From positions 1-33,806 of the forward strand of contig JAFUSV010000127.1 of NCBI GenBank assembly GCA_017467565.1: a stretch of 33,806 nucleotides of DNA, read 5' to 3'. This DNA is from Prevotella sp. (GTDB lineage Bacteria; Bacteroidota; Bacteroidia; Bacteroidales; Bacteroidaceae). Below are positions 8,404-16,147 of this stretch, in pieces. Position numbers and translations under genes: made by a program. The notes below the pieces were generated by a model. The model did not search any database and was not told where the DNA came from. It worked only from the letters and a program-made list of their open reading frames with translations. How positions within the stretch are numbered: the first letter of the stretch is position 1; each line of letters opens with the position of its first letter.

Positions 8404-9571
8404 GACGATGTCTCCAGTATCTTAGCAGCAAACATAGTGCCACACACTCCATACCCTCTGCATAATCCTGCAGCAGGTCGCCCAGGAAGAAGGCAATGAT
8501 GAAATAGAGGCTGAGCGTGAACCAGCGCGTCTTGCGTTGACGTATCACGGACGGTATGAAGAAAAGTGACAGGGGGTTGAGTATGAGTATCTGCAGGTTA
8601 GTGCTCGTAGCAGGATGCTGCGAGAAGAGCATCAGCAGCAGGATGCATCCTGTGAGGCCTGTGGCCAGCATCAGTGTGACGTCTATCCAGCGGAATGTCT
8701 TTTTCTTGTATTCTTCCAGAAGGAACAGCAGTATGTTGATGGCCAGGAAGATGATGGCGCAGGTGAAAGGCGAGAGGGGAAAGCCCGGCTCAAAGGGCTG
8801 CTCACCCAAGGCAACGTGCACGATGGGATCATCTTTTACCAGTGGCTGGCGCTGTCCGTTGCGCACCACGACGGCATTCATGAAGTCCAGTTGCAGGTTG
8901 CTGGGCAGGAACTGCTGCTCCCTTTGTGTCGTCTCCAAGTCGGCCTTGAAGCCCAGCAGCAGGTCGTTGCCGAAGGCTGACCAGCGATGGTCTCCCATTT
9001 GATCGTGTATCATCTGGCGGAATGTCTGCTGGCGACTCTCCGGCAGTTTCTCATAGACGACCTCGCCTTCCAGATTGTTCTCGATGATGTTGCGTGGTCG
9101 TGTCGAGCAGTTGTCGTAGAAGAAGTTGTAGCGGTAGGTGCGGTTCTCGGGCTTCAGGTTCTCGGCGAGGGCATTGCAGATGCGCTGCTTCTCGACGGGT
9201 GTCAGGTCGAGCAGTTGCTCAGTGACCTGACTGCCCCAGCCCTTATAGTATTCGCAAAAGGGTCGGAAAGGCACTGCCTCCAGCTCATAGTCCGTCGTCC
9301 CAAAGATGAAACGCCATACGAAATGGGGAGTCTTGTAGTTGAACACGCCCCAGTTGAACACGGCATCGATGCCTTTGCGGTAGTCACGGTAATGGATAGC
9401 CGAGTGTCCGTAGAGGCTGTAGACCTCCTCGTGAGGCGAACACGTTATAAGACCAATCTCGACGCTGTCCATCGAGTTGGGTTCCTGTTGAGCCTTGACT
9501 GTCGACACAGAGCAAAAAAGGCTCAAAAAAAGTAGGAAAAGAGTCCTAAAATTGTTTTTTAATTGTTTCAC
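8393..9571 (-). CDS. lnb: Lnb family protein (DUF4105): probable lipoprotein N-acyltransferase
   Basis: The 392-residue protein has a signal peptide (LFLLFLSLFCSVSTVKA), then the periplasmic DUF4105/Lnb N-terminal domain with the conserved YGHSAIH (His56, His60) and FFYDNCSTR (Cys155), the likely Cys/His active site. Four to five hydrophobic segments follow at about residues 268-290, 300-320, 328-347, 355-375 and 376-390. Lnb of Bacteroides was reported to N-acylate the lipoprotein N-terminal Cys in place of Lnt; the assignment here rests on domain recognition. The start codon is GTG (9571-9569), with a promoter box only three bases upstream. The downstream pseudo-phosphatase gene overlaps by 11 bases and may assist Lnb. 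Confidence 0.8.
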   Translation of the reverse strand: MKQLKNNFRTLFLLFLSLFCSVSTVKAQQEPNSMDSVEIGLITCSPHEEVYSLYGHSAIHYRDYRKGIDAVFNWGVFNYKTPHFVWRFIFGTTDYELEAVPFRPFCEYYKGWGSQVTEQLLDLTPVEKQRICNALAENLKPENRTYRYNFFYDNCSTRPRNIIENNLEGEVVYEKLPESRQQTFRQMIHDQMGDHRWSAFGNDLLLGFKADLETTQREQQFLPSNLQLDFMNAVVVRNGQRQPLVKDDPIVHVALGEQPFEPGFPLSPFTCAIIFLAINILLFLLEEYKKKTFRWIDVTLMLATGLTGCILLLMLFSQHPATSTNLQILILNPLSLFFIPSVIRQRKTRWFTLSLYFIIAFFLGDLLQDYAEGMECVALCLLLRYWRHRHDK

Positions 9572-9574
9572 GAT

Positions 9575-9605
9575 GCAAAATTAAGCTATATTTTTCACTT
9601 TCAAT
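9575..9605 (-). promoter_or_regulatory. Promoter of lnb, placed for a leaderless transcript
   Basis: The minus strand reads TAATTTTGC at 9583-9575, with ATTG at 9605-9602 18 bases upstream. Transcription would begin about four bases past the box, at or next to the GTG start codon (9571). Confidence 0.6.
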
Positions 9606-9628
9606 GCATTTAGTTCGATTTTTTTTAA

Positions 9629-9637
9629 TAATTTTGC
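9629..9637 (+). promoter_or_regulatory. Promoter -7 box of the envelope gene cluster
   Basis: TAATTTTGC is an exact TAnnTTTG match, 22 bases before the ATG of the outer-membrane barrel gene at 9659 and divergent from the lnb promoter. It probably drives the barrel, lptC and hemolysin genes. Confidence 0.65.
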
Positions 9638-9658
9638 ACGCTGAACAAATAATGAAGC

Positions 9659-10939
9659 ATGAAAAAAAGAATTATAGGCAGTATTTTTGCCATGATGATG
9701 GTGGGTGCTGCATTCTCACAGAATGGTGTCAACTCCCCTTACAGCCAGTTTGGACTTGGTGCCTTGGATGATCAGTCGCAGGGATATAGCCGCGGTATGA
9801 ACGGCGTGGGCCTGGCATTGCGTAAAGGCAATGTCGTCAACACGCTGAACCCGGCATCATACTCGGCAGTCGATTCCCTGACGATGCTGTTCGATATAGC
9901 ACTGTCAGGACAGTTTACCACTTTCAAGGAAGGCAAGAATAGAAGCAATGTCAGCAATGCTGATTTTTCCTATGCAGTAGGCATGTTCCGGCTGTTGCCG
10001 CATGTCGGCGTCAGTGTCGGTGTGTTGCCGTTCTCCAGCATCGGCTATGACTATTCGACGACCTCACCGGTTGAAGGCTCGTCACTCAAGATGACTGACA
10101 GCTACACAGGGTCTGGCGGTTTCCATAAGTTGTTTCTGGGTGCCGGATGGCGCATCTTCAAGCCCCTGTCAGTAGGTTTCAATGCTTCCTACCTTTGGGG
10201 AACCTACGACCGCACGGTGGCTTCTGTCGGCAGCGAGTCACAGGTTAAGCGCATAACGAAGACATACAGTGCCTCAGTCAGAAACTATGACTTGGAGTTC
10301 GGCCTGCAGTGGCAGCAGCCTCTTTCTAAGAAGGACGAGCTGCTCCTGGGAGCTGTCGTCGGTATAGGTCACAAACTGGGTACCGACCCCTCTTGTGATA
10401 TCATGACCACCGATCCCCTGACCAGTGTGAGCGACACGACCTCATTCTCTGTTGCCAATGCACTGCAACTGCCCATGCGATATGGTGTGGGACTGGCATG
10501 GTCGCACAATCAGAAATGGCACGTAGAGGCCGACTTCGTCATGCAGAAGTGGGCGGGCATCAAATTCCCCGTGGAAACCAACGGACATTTCGATATGCGT
10601 GACGACGTGCTGAAGAACAGCTACAAAGCCAACATCGGTTTCGACTATTTGCCCGCAGCCAACAGCCGTCGTTACTTCGACAGGGTACACTACCGCTTTG
10701 GTGCAGGCTTCGCTACACCTTATTATAAAATATATGGGGCCGATGGTCCCAAGGAGTTCAGTGTGAGCGCCGGTATTGGCCTGCCCTTGCAGAATGGATG
10801 GAACAACCGCTCTGTCCTCAACATCAGCGGTCAGTGGGTGCACGCCTCTTCAAAGGGTCTGATTACAGAGAATACTTTCCGTCTCAATATCGGCATCACG
10901 TTCAACGAGAAGTGGTTCGCTAAGTGGAAGATTGATTAA
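9659..10939 (+). CDS. Outer-membrane beta-barrel protein (FadL/OMPP1-like)
   Basis: The 426-residue protein has a signal peptide (MKKRIIGSIFAMMMVGAAFS) and then NGVNSPYSQFGLGALDDQSQGYSRGMNGVGLALR, the 'NSPYS.FG.G' start seen in a Bacteroidota barrel family annotated as outer-membrane transport protein. Alternating hydrophobic and polar strands with many Tyr, Phe and Gly run to the end (NTFRLNIGITFNEKWFAKWKID). The N-terminal repeat GMNGVGLALRKGNVVNTLNPASYSAVD recalls the hatch region of FadL-type channels. The substrate is unknown. It is followed 20 bases later by lptC and then hemolysin and ppiD genes, so an envelope-assembly context is clear. Barrel identity is fairly secure; the FadL relation is inference. 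Confidence 0.75.
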   Translation: MKKRIIGSIFAMMMVGAAFSQNGVNSPYSQFGLGALDDQSQGYSRGMNGVGLALRKGNVVNTLNPASYSAVDSLTMLFDIALSGQFTTFKEGKNRSNVSNADFSYAVGMFRLLPHVGVSVGVLPFSSIGYDYSTTSPVEGSSLKMTDSYTGSGGFHKLFLGAGWRIFKPLSVGFNASYLWGTYDRTVASVGSESQVKRITKTYSASVRNYDLEFGLQWQQPLSKKDELLLGAVVGIGHKLGTDPSCDIMTTDPLTSVSDTTSFSVANALQLPMRYGVGLAWSHNQKWHVEADFVMQKWAGIKFPVETNGHFDMRDDVLKNSYKANIGFDYLPAANSRRYFDRVHYRFGAGFATPYYKIYGADGPKEFSVSAGIGLPLQNGWNNRSVLNISGQWVHASSKGLITENTFRLNIGITFNEKWFAKWKID

Positions 10940-10948
10940 GAAGTGGAA

Positions 10949-10969
10949 AGTGATAAGTGATGAGTGATG
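10949..10969. repeat. Three tandem heptamers (agtgata, agtgatg, agtgatg) carrying the lptC start codon
   Basis: Units are at 10949-10955, 10956-10962 and 10963-10969. The lptC start ATG (10960-10962) and its first codons (Met-Ser-Asp) are read from the repeat itself. Confidence 0.8.
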
Positions 10970-11565
10970 CGTGCTTTTCCCGGTGGCACCGATGCGGGGC
11001 TTTCCTGACGGTTGTGGCCAATATCTTGGTGATCTTTGCCTGTAGTGAGGCAAGGGAGCATACGGCTCCACCAGTGAACCCTGAGGATTCGGCGTCTGTT
11101 ATGACGACATACGGGGTGAACACGCTGATATCCGACTCGGGCGTCATTCGTTATAGGATTATCACTGAACGCTGGGATGTCAATACGACACGCCAGCCTT
11201 CAAGGTGGGAATTTCTGAAAGGTATCTTCTTTGAACAGTTCGATGAGCAGTTCCATGTGCAGGCTTACATCCAGGCCGATACTGCCTGGTACTATGACCA
11301 GAAGCAATTATGGAAGCTTCGGGGACGCGTCACGCTGAGAAAGGCGAACGGCGAACTGACCTACAACAGCGAGGAACTGTATTGGGACGGCCAGAAACAC
11401 CAGTTCTATTCCACTGTCTTCTCACGTGTGGTCACACCTGAACGCACCTTAGAAGGTACCTATTTCGAGAGTAATGAACAGATGACACGTTATATGGTGA
11501 GCAATTCCAAAGGCTCATTCCTGGCTGACGACATAATGGCCGAGCCAGATTCCTTAGGCGAATAA
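10960..11565 (+). CDS. lptC: LPS export protein LptC family
   Basis: The 201-residue protein has an N-terminal hydrophobic segment ending in a lipobox-like VIFAC (Cys28 from ATG 10960), suggesting a lipoprotein rather than the transmembrane anchor of E. coli LptC. The following part shows LptC features: RYRIITERWDV, F.EQFDEQFHVQAYIQADTAWYYDQKQLWKLRGRVTLRKANGELTYNSEELYWDGQKHQFYS, repeats of the beta-jellyroll that binds LPS in the Lpt bridge between inner and outer membrane. The start could be GTG 10957, one codon earlier. Both lie inside a heptamer repeat. Its place between an outer-membrane barrel gene and a hemolysin-family gene (12 bases downstream) matches the Bacteroidales arrangement I recall. 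Confidence 0.85.
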   Translation: MSDACFSRWHRCGAFLTVVANILVIFACSEAREHTAPPVNPEDSASVMTTYGVNTLISDSGVIRYRIITERWDVNTTRQPSRWEFLKGIFFEQFDEQFHVQAYIQADTAWYYDQKQLWKLRGRVTLRKANGELTYNSEELYWDGQKHQFYSTVFSRVVTPERTLEGTYFESNEQMTRYMVSNSKGSFLADDIMAEPDSLGE

Positions 11566-11577
11566 AGCAAGTAGACA

Positions 11578-12861
11578 ATGGCAACACTGATCATAGGTTT
11601 AGTCATAACGATGATATTCTCCGCCTTCTTCTCGGGTATGGAGATTGCTTTCGTGTCCAGCAATCGCTTGCTGGCCGAAATGGAGCGCGAGAAAAACGGA
11701 TTGTCGCAACGCGCCTTGTCCCTTTTCTTCCGTCATCCTAATAACTTTATTTCCACGATGTTGGTGGGCAACAATATTGCGCTGGTCATCTACGGTATAT
11801 TGTTTGCACGTATCTTCGACGAGACGCTTTTCCATGGTCTCAGTGACGGGGCAAGGGTGATAGCCGACACGCTGCTGTCCACGCTCGTCGTGCTCTTTAC
11901 CGGCGAGTTCCTGCCGAAGACTATCTTTAAGTCTAATCCCAACACGCTGCTGACATTCTTTGCACTGCCTGCATGGGTGTGCTATATCGTGCTGTGGCCT
12001 ATCTCGTACTTTGCTACGATACTCTCCAAACTCATCATGCGACTGCTGGGAATCAAGATGAAGAACCATGACACTGAGAAAGAGTTCACGAAGGTAGACC
12101 TCGACTACCTGGTGCAGTCGAGTATCGACAATGCACGCGACGAGAACGAGATAGAGGAGGAGGTGCGCATATTCCAAAACGCCCTGGAGTTCTCGGAGAC
12201 GAAGGTGCGCGACTGCATGGTGCCGCGAACAGAGATTGACGCCATCGACGAGACCTGCGACCTCGACGAACTGAAGCAGATGTTCATAGAGAGCGGACAC
12301 TCCAAGATTGTGGTCTATCATGACGATATCGACCATATCGTTGGCTACATCCATTCGTCCGACATGTTCAAGCTGAAAGGCAAGGACAACGTACCCCTGA
12401 AGCCCTTGATACGACCCATAACCTTTGTGCCAGAGACTATGGCTGCCAGCAAGATGATGCAGATACTGCTGGCACAGAAAAAGTCACTGGGCGTCGTCGT
12501 TGATGAGTTTGGCGGTACCAGCGGACTCATCTCGCTGGAGGACATCGTAGAGGAAATATTCGGTGAGATAGAGGATGAGCACGACTCTACCAACTATGTG
12601 GCTAAGAAACTGGACAATGGTGAGTATCTGCTCTCGGCACGACTCGAGATAGAAAAAGTCAACGAGATGTTCGACCTCGACTTGCCCGAGAGTGACGAAT
12701 ATATGACGGTGGGTGGTCTGATTCTGCATGAATATCAGAGTTTCCCCAAGTTGAACGAAGTCGTGCAAATAGGGCATTTAGAATTCAAGATTATCAAGAA
12801 TACAGCGACAAAAATAGAGCTTGTGCGACTAAAAGTCGCTGAAAGAAGTAATTTTTCTTAA
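11578..12861 (+). CDS. Hemolysin family / CNNM-CBS membrane protein (GldE, CorC-type)
   Basis: The 427-residue protein has an N-terminal DUF21/CNNM membrane domain (residues ~1-185) with four hydrophobic segments, starting LIIGLVITMIFSAFFSGMEIAFVSSN. A CBS pair (~205-330) opens with VRDCMVPRTEIDAID. LAQKKSLGVVVDEFGGTSGLISLEDIVEEIFGEIEDEHD follows, and a C-terminal CorC_HlyC domain (~345-427). Members are linked to Mg2+ or Co2+ efflux, and the Bacteroidota versions include GldE, needed for gliding in flavobacteria. Non-gliding gut Bacteroidales keep the gene, so ion transport or a membrane-assembly role is more likely here. It lies 12 bases after lptC and is probably co-transcribed with it. 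Confidence 0.9.
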   Translation: MATLIIGLVITMIFSAFFSGMEIAFVSSNRLLAEMEREKNGLSQRALSLFFRHPNNFISTMLVGNNIALVIYGILFARIFDETLFHGLSDGARVIADTLLSTLVVLFTGEFLPKTIFKSNPNTLLTFFALPAWVCYIVLWPISYFATILSKLIMRLLGIKMKNHDTEKEFTKVDLDYLVQSSIDNARDENEIEEEVRIFQNALEFSETKVRDCMVPRTEIDAIDETCDLDELKQMFIESGHSKIVVYHDDIDHIVGYIHSSDMFKLKGKDNVPLKPLIRPITFVPETMAASKMMQILLAQKKSLGVVVDEFGGTSGLISLEDIVEEIFGEIEDEHDSTNYVAKKLDNGEYLLSARLEIEKVNEMFDLDLPESDEYMTVGGLILHEYQSFPKLNEVVQIGHLEFKIIKNTATKIELVRLKVAERSNFS

Positions 12862-12890
12862 AAAAATGTCAGAGTTTCGCGCAAATTTAG

Positions 12891-12898
12891 TAACTTTG
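12891..12898 (+). promoter_or_regulatory. Promoter -7 box of the PpiD/SurA-like gene
   Basis: TAACTTTG is an exact TAnnTTTG match, 54 bases before the ATG at 12953, within the 91-base gap after the hemolysin-family gene. The -33 element is not clear. Confidence 0.6.
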
Positions 12899-12952
12899 TC
12901 GGCTGAATTTGAAAATTATAAAAAAACAGATAACTAAAAAAGTAAAAATTAA

Positions 12953-15118
12953 ATGGCAGCAATTGGTAAAATCAGAAGCTGGGGGCCATGGCTTGTAGGT
13001 ATCATAGCACTGGCCCTGTTTGGATTTATTGCTGGCGATATGTGGAGGTCTTGTGAGACAACAAGCAACCAGCAGCGCCAGCAGGTTGGTCAAGTCAAGG
13101 GTGAAAAACTGAACATCCAAGACTACACCGAAATGGTGGAAGAGTATAAGGAAGTCATGAAGATGATGGGACGCGGAGAGAATATGAGCGAAGAACAGCT
13201 CGACAATCTGCGCGATGCCGTCTGGGAAAACTACATTCAGGGTATCCTTATCGGTGAAGAGGCTGAGAAACTTGGCCTCATGGTGACTGACGACGAAGTG
13301 AAGAAGGTGCTGGAGGACGGTACGAGCCCCGTGCTCATGTCTATGCCCCTGTTGCCCGACTTCGTTGATCAGCAGACACGTCGTTTTAACTATCAGACGG
13401 TGAAGGCCTATTATGATCAGCTGAACCAGCTGTCGGCCTCTAACCCTCAGGCTCAAGAGCAGCTTCAGGTGTTTGACAAGTATTGGAAGTTCGTCGAGAA
13501 GAACCTGCGTCAGCAGCTCCTCATCTCGAAGTATGAGTCTCTGTTGGCAGCATGCATGCAGTCGAACAACGTATCGGCCAAGGCTGCTTTCGATGCCAAC
13601 AATACACAGACACGCATACTGCTGGGTGCTTATCCTTATGCAGCCGTCAACGACAACGACGTGAAGGTGTCGGATGCCGACCTGCAGAAGAAGTACGACG
13701 AGAAGAAGGAGTCGTTCAAGCTGACGGAAGAGAACCGTGACGTGAAGTTCGTAGCTTATCAGATTACAGCCTCTGCTGCTGACTCTGCCAAGCTGCTGGC
13801 CTCGCTGACCGAAGCTGCCGAGCAGTTCAAGAAGGACAGCCTGTCTGTCGAAGAGATTGTTCGCAAGTATCAGTCGACCGTAGCCTACAACGCTATTCCT
13901 GCCAGCCGTACAGCCCTGAGCCGCACGTCTTCTGACCTCCTGGCTCACATCGACTCTATGTCGGTAGGTCAGGTCTCTGATCCTTTCGTGATGAACGGAA
14001 CGATGAACGTTGTGAAGATGCTGGGTCGTCCGGTGCGTGTTGACTCTGTTCAGATTCGTGCTATCCCTGCTACTACAGCCGCTGTCGCTGACAGCTTGCT
14101 GCAGGTCATCAAGGGTGGTAAGGACTTCGACTCTGTGGCAGTGAACATGCTGGGCCAGGCTGCTCAGAAGCAGTGGATCACCTCTGCCGACTTCCAGGCC
14201 ACTCAGGCTATCCCCGTAGGCTATCGCGATTATTATAATAAGGTGGTGGCCATGGGTAAGAACGAGGTTGCCATCATCGACAATCCTCAGAATCCTGACA
14301 ACAAGATTGTACTTGAGGTGACCGACCGCAAGGCTGAGACCGCTATGTACGACTATGCTATCGTCAGCCGCGAGATCACATTCTCTAACGATACTTACAA
14401 TGAGGCTTACAACAAGTTCAGCCAGTTTGTTACTGAGAACCAGTCTGTCGAGGCTATGGAGAAGAATGCAGCCAAGTACAACTACACGGTGAGCGACTTC
14501 AAGAATATCACGACTGCTACCCACAACATCCAGGGTATTCCCGGTACGTCGAAGACCATCCAGTGGGTATTCGAGGCCAAGGAGGGTGAGGTATCTCAGC
14601 CCTACGACCGTTGCGGTGACAATGATATGCTGGTAGTGGTAGGTCTGACAAAGATTCATCCCGTCGGCTATCGTGAGCTGGAGAGCGTGAAGGATATGCT
14701 GCGCAACCAGGTGCTGGTCGACAAGAAGTATGAACTGATAGCCCAGAAACTGAACGGCGTGAAGAGCGTCGATGCAGCAAAGACAAAGGATGCTGCTATC
14801 CAGATTGACACCATTCCTTCTGTGAAGTTTGGCGAGCCTGCTTCGCTGCGCATGATGGGTGCCACCGAGAGTGTCCTGAGCGGTGCTGTCGCAGCTACAC
14901 CTGTCAAGGGCTTCTCCAAGAAGGTCATCAAGGGTAATGCCGGTGCTTACGTCTTCGAGGTGCTCGACCGTACAGAGACACCAGAGGAGTTCAAGGCCAA
15001 CGATGTAGCAAAGCGTCTGCGTGCAACTCTGCGCCAGATGGTTTACTACGGTAAGCTCTATCTGCAGGATCTGAAGAACAAGTCTGACATCGTAGACAAC
15101 CGTTACCTGTTCAGATAA
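12953..15118 (+). CDS. ppiD: Membrane-anchored periplasmic peptidylprolyl isomerase/chaperone (PpiD/SurA-like)
   Basis: The 721-residue protein has a single N-terminal membrane anchor (WGPWLVGIIALALFGFIAGDMW, residues ~10-31) and then a SurA_N-type chaperone segment (VGQVKGEKLNIQDYTEMVEEYKE... VWENYIQGILIGEEAEKLGLMVTDDEVKKVL). A parvulin-like region follows around residues 215-360 (KKESFKLTEENRDVKFVAYQI, VGQVSDPFVMNGTMNVVKML), plus a C-terminal helical part. The family assists folding of proteins leaving the Sec channel and of outer-membrane barrels. Short parvulin signatures are poorly kept, as in other Bacteroidota PpiD proteins, so chaperone activity may matter more than isomerase activity. 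It has its own promoter box and ends in a strong terminator. Confidence 0.88.
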   Translation: MAAIGKIRSWGPWLVGIIALALFGFIAGDMWRSCETTSNQQRQQVGQVKGEKLNIQDYTEMVEEYKEVMKMMGRGENMSEEQLDNLRDAVWENYIQGILIGEEAEKLGLMVTDDEVKKVLEDGTSPVLMSMPLLPDFVDQQTRRFNYQTVKAYYDQLNQLSASNPQAQEQLQVFDKYWKFVEKNLRQQLLISKYESLLAACMQSNNVSAKAAFDANNTQTRILLGAYPYAAVNDNDVKVSDADLQKKYDEKKESFKLTEENRDVKFVAYQITASAADSAKLLASLTEAAEQFKKDSLSVEEIVRKYQSTVAYNAIPASRTALSRTSSDLLAHIDSMSVGQVSDPFVMNGTMNVVKMLGRPVRVDSVQIRAIPATTAAVADSLLQVIKGGKDFDSVAVNMLGQAAQKQWITSADFQATQAIPVGYRDYYNKVVAMGKNEVAIIDNPQNPDNKIVLEVTDRKAETAMYDYAIVSREITFSNDTYNEAYNKFSQFVTENQSVEAMEKNAAKYNYTVSDFKNITTATHNIQGIPGTSKTIQWVFEAKEGEVSQPYDRCGDNDMLVVVGLTKIHPVGYRELESVKDMLRNQVLVDKKYELIAQKLNGVKSVDAAKTKDAAIQIDTIPSVKFGEPASLRMMGATESVLSGAVAATPVKGFSKKVIKGNAGAYVFEVLDRTETPEEFKANDVAKRLRATLRQMVYYGKLYLQDLKNKSDIVDNRYLFR

Positions 15119-15130
15119 GGATAAGGGACT

Positions 15131-15183
15131 AAAATAAATCATCCGGATGGGGTCTTCGGTGACACATCCGGATGATTTTTTAT
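15131..15183. terminator. Strong hairpin terminator between ppiD and ribE
   Basis: A perfect 14-bp stem (15136-15149 with 15165-15178) encloses a 15-base loop that itself can form gtc-ttcggt-gac. A T-run follows on the plus strand (15176-15182) and an A-rich flank precedes it (15131-15138), so it can work for both converging genes. Confidence 0.9.
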
Positions 15184-15206
15184 TCAGTAAATAAATACGT
15201 TGCCGA

Positions 15207-15806
15207 TCAGAGCTGCTGCAGACGGGCGATGTACTTGCCCAGGATGTCAAACTCGATGTTAACCACCGTGCCAATACGGATGTCCTGGAAGTTGGTGTGC
15301 TCCATCGTGTAGGGAATGATGGCCACTTGGAACGAGTTTGAGGTGGGGCGGCATACCGTGAGGCTGACACCATTGACGGTGACCGATCCCTTGTCAACGG
15401 TGAAGTAACCCTTCAGTGCCATCTCGCGGTTCTCAGGATATTCAAAGGTGAAGTAGGTACTTCCGTCGGCATCCTCCATGGCCGTGCATGTTGCTGTCTG
15501 GTCAACGTGTCCCTGTACGATGTGTCCGTCCAGTCGGCCGTTCATCAGCATCGAGCGTTCTACGTTTACTTTGTTGCCCTCTCTGAGCAGGCCCAGGTTG
15601 GTGCGGTCCAGCGTTTCCTTCATGGCTGTCACCACGTATCGGTCGCCGTCGATGCTGACCACTGTGAGACATACGCCATTGTGGGCCACGCTCTGGTCGA
15701 TGCGCAACTCACTGGTGAATGAACACTGCAGGGTGAAGTCTATGTTACCCCTGTCTCTCTTGATAGCTACGACTGTAGCAAATTCCTCTATGATACCTGA
15801 GAACAT
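15207..15806 (-). CDS. ribE: Riboflavin synthase, alpha chain
   Basis: The 199-residue protein begins MFSGIIEEFATVVAIKRD, the invariant start of this enzyme. The in-frame extension to 15881 runs through the structured RNA and is rejected. Two lumazine-binding beta-barrel repeats are visible: residues 1-~95 (LRIDQSVAHNGVCLTVVSID) and ~96-190 (GHIVQGHVDQTATC..., KGSVTVNGVSLTVCRPTSNSFQVAIIPYTMEHTN). It dismutates two 6,7-dimethyl-8-ribityllumazine molecules into riboflavin and an amino-pyrimidinedione, as a cytosolic trimer. I see no FMN riboswitch consensus upstream; a 6S-like RNA ends about 28 bases before its start. It may be transcribed by read-through from that RNA's promoter, as ygfA is after 6S RNA in E. 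coli. Confidence 0.95.
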   Translation of the reverse strand: MFSGIIEEFATVVAIKRDRGNIDFTLQCSFTSELRIDQSVAHNGVCLTVVSIDGDRYVVTAMKETLDRTNLGLLREGNKVNVERSMLMNGRLDGHIVQGHVDQTATCTAMEDADGSTYFTFEYPENREMALKGYFTVDKGSVTVNGVSLTVCRPTSNSFQVAIIPYTMEHTNFQDIRIGTVVNIEFDILGKYIARLQQL

Positions 15807-15833
15807 GGAAAAAATGATGATTGAAAAATGAAT

Positions 15834-16031
15834 AAAAAAAGGACCATGCCGGTGATGTGATGAAAACTCCTTGTGTGACAAGTTGTGGGTGCTCTCTGTC
15901 TTTGTAATCCATCGGCTTTATGGAGGAAGCTTGGTTAATGGCCCGCCATCGACAAGAGAAGACAGCCCGAGTTTTTTGAGTTATTTGATGAGTATCCCGA
16001 TCGAACCGACACGGCCCATGTTTCTCTTTGT
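15834..16031 (-). ncRNA. ssrS: Structured ~190-200-nt RNA with 6S RNA (SsrS) architecture
   Basis: On the minus strand a closing stem joins GGGCCGTGTCGGT (16017-16005) with ACCGGCATGGTCC (15853-15841): 13 pairs, three of them G-U, followed by seven T residues (complement of 15840-15834). Inside is a large 5' unpaired stretch (about 16004-15970). Opposite it, on the 3' strand, is a small hairpin CTTGTCACACAAG (15882-15870). The apical arm is closed by CTGTCTT (15965-15959) with AAGACAG (15902-15896). Closing stem, central bubble with a 3'-side hairpin and apical arm is the plan of 6S RNA, which mimics an open promoter and sequesters sigma-70-type RNA polymerase. A TAATTTTGC box at 16044-16036 fixes the 5' end near 16031. 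No credible reading frame fits. A cis-acting leader of ribE is the main alternative. Confidence 0.6.
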
Positions 16032-16035
16032 GGCT

Positions 16036-16044
16036 GCAAAATTA
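16036..16044 (-). promoter_or_regulatory. Promoter -7 box of the 6S-like RNA
   Basis: The minus strand reads TAATTTTGC, an exact TAnnTTTG. It lies 19 bases upstream of the first base of the closing stem. Confidence 0.65.
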
Positions 16045-16084
16045 CGAAATATTTTCTAATAAAACGACATTAGCTGAATGAAAA

Positions 16085-16116
16085 TTTGCATATTTGGCAA
16101 TAATTCACTAACTTTG
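16085..16116 (+). promoter_or_regulatory. Promoter of the GH2 gene (full -33/-7 match)
   Basis: TTTG (16085-16088), 20-base spacer, TAACTTTG (16109-16116): both elements match the Bacteroidota consensus exactly. The leader is about 28 bases to the ATG at 16148. Confidence 0.75.
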
Positions 16117-16147
16117 AAGCCCAAAACAATCAAATCTACTAAACAAT

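Noticed and set aside
12887-15397. An 836-codon minus-strand open frame opposite ppiD
   Set aside because: It runs through the terminator at 15131-15183, has antisense composition, and overlaps a well-supported chaperone gene.
15985-16017. tRNA-like T arm (ggttcgatcgggat on the minus strand)
   Set aside because: No acceptor, D or anticodon arm can be built around it. The bases are used in the closing stem and bubble of the larger RNA.
15807-16044. FMN riboswitch upstream of ribE
   Set aside because: The conserved RFN blocks (AGGG.CAGGGTG, CCGACNGTANAGTC) are absent. The fold seen fits a 6S-like RNA better.
15871-16059. 62-codon plus-strand frame over the 6S-like RNA
   Set aside because: It coincides with the structured RNA, has no family features, and lies antisense to it.
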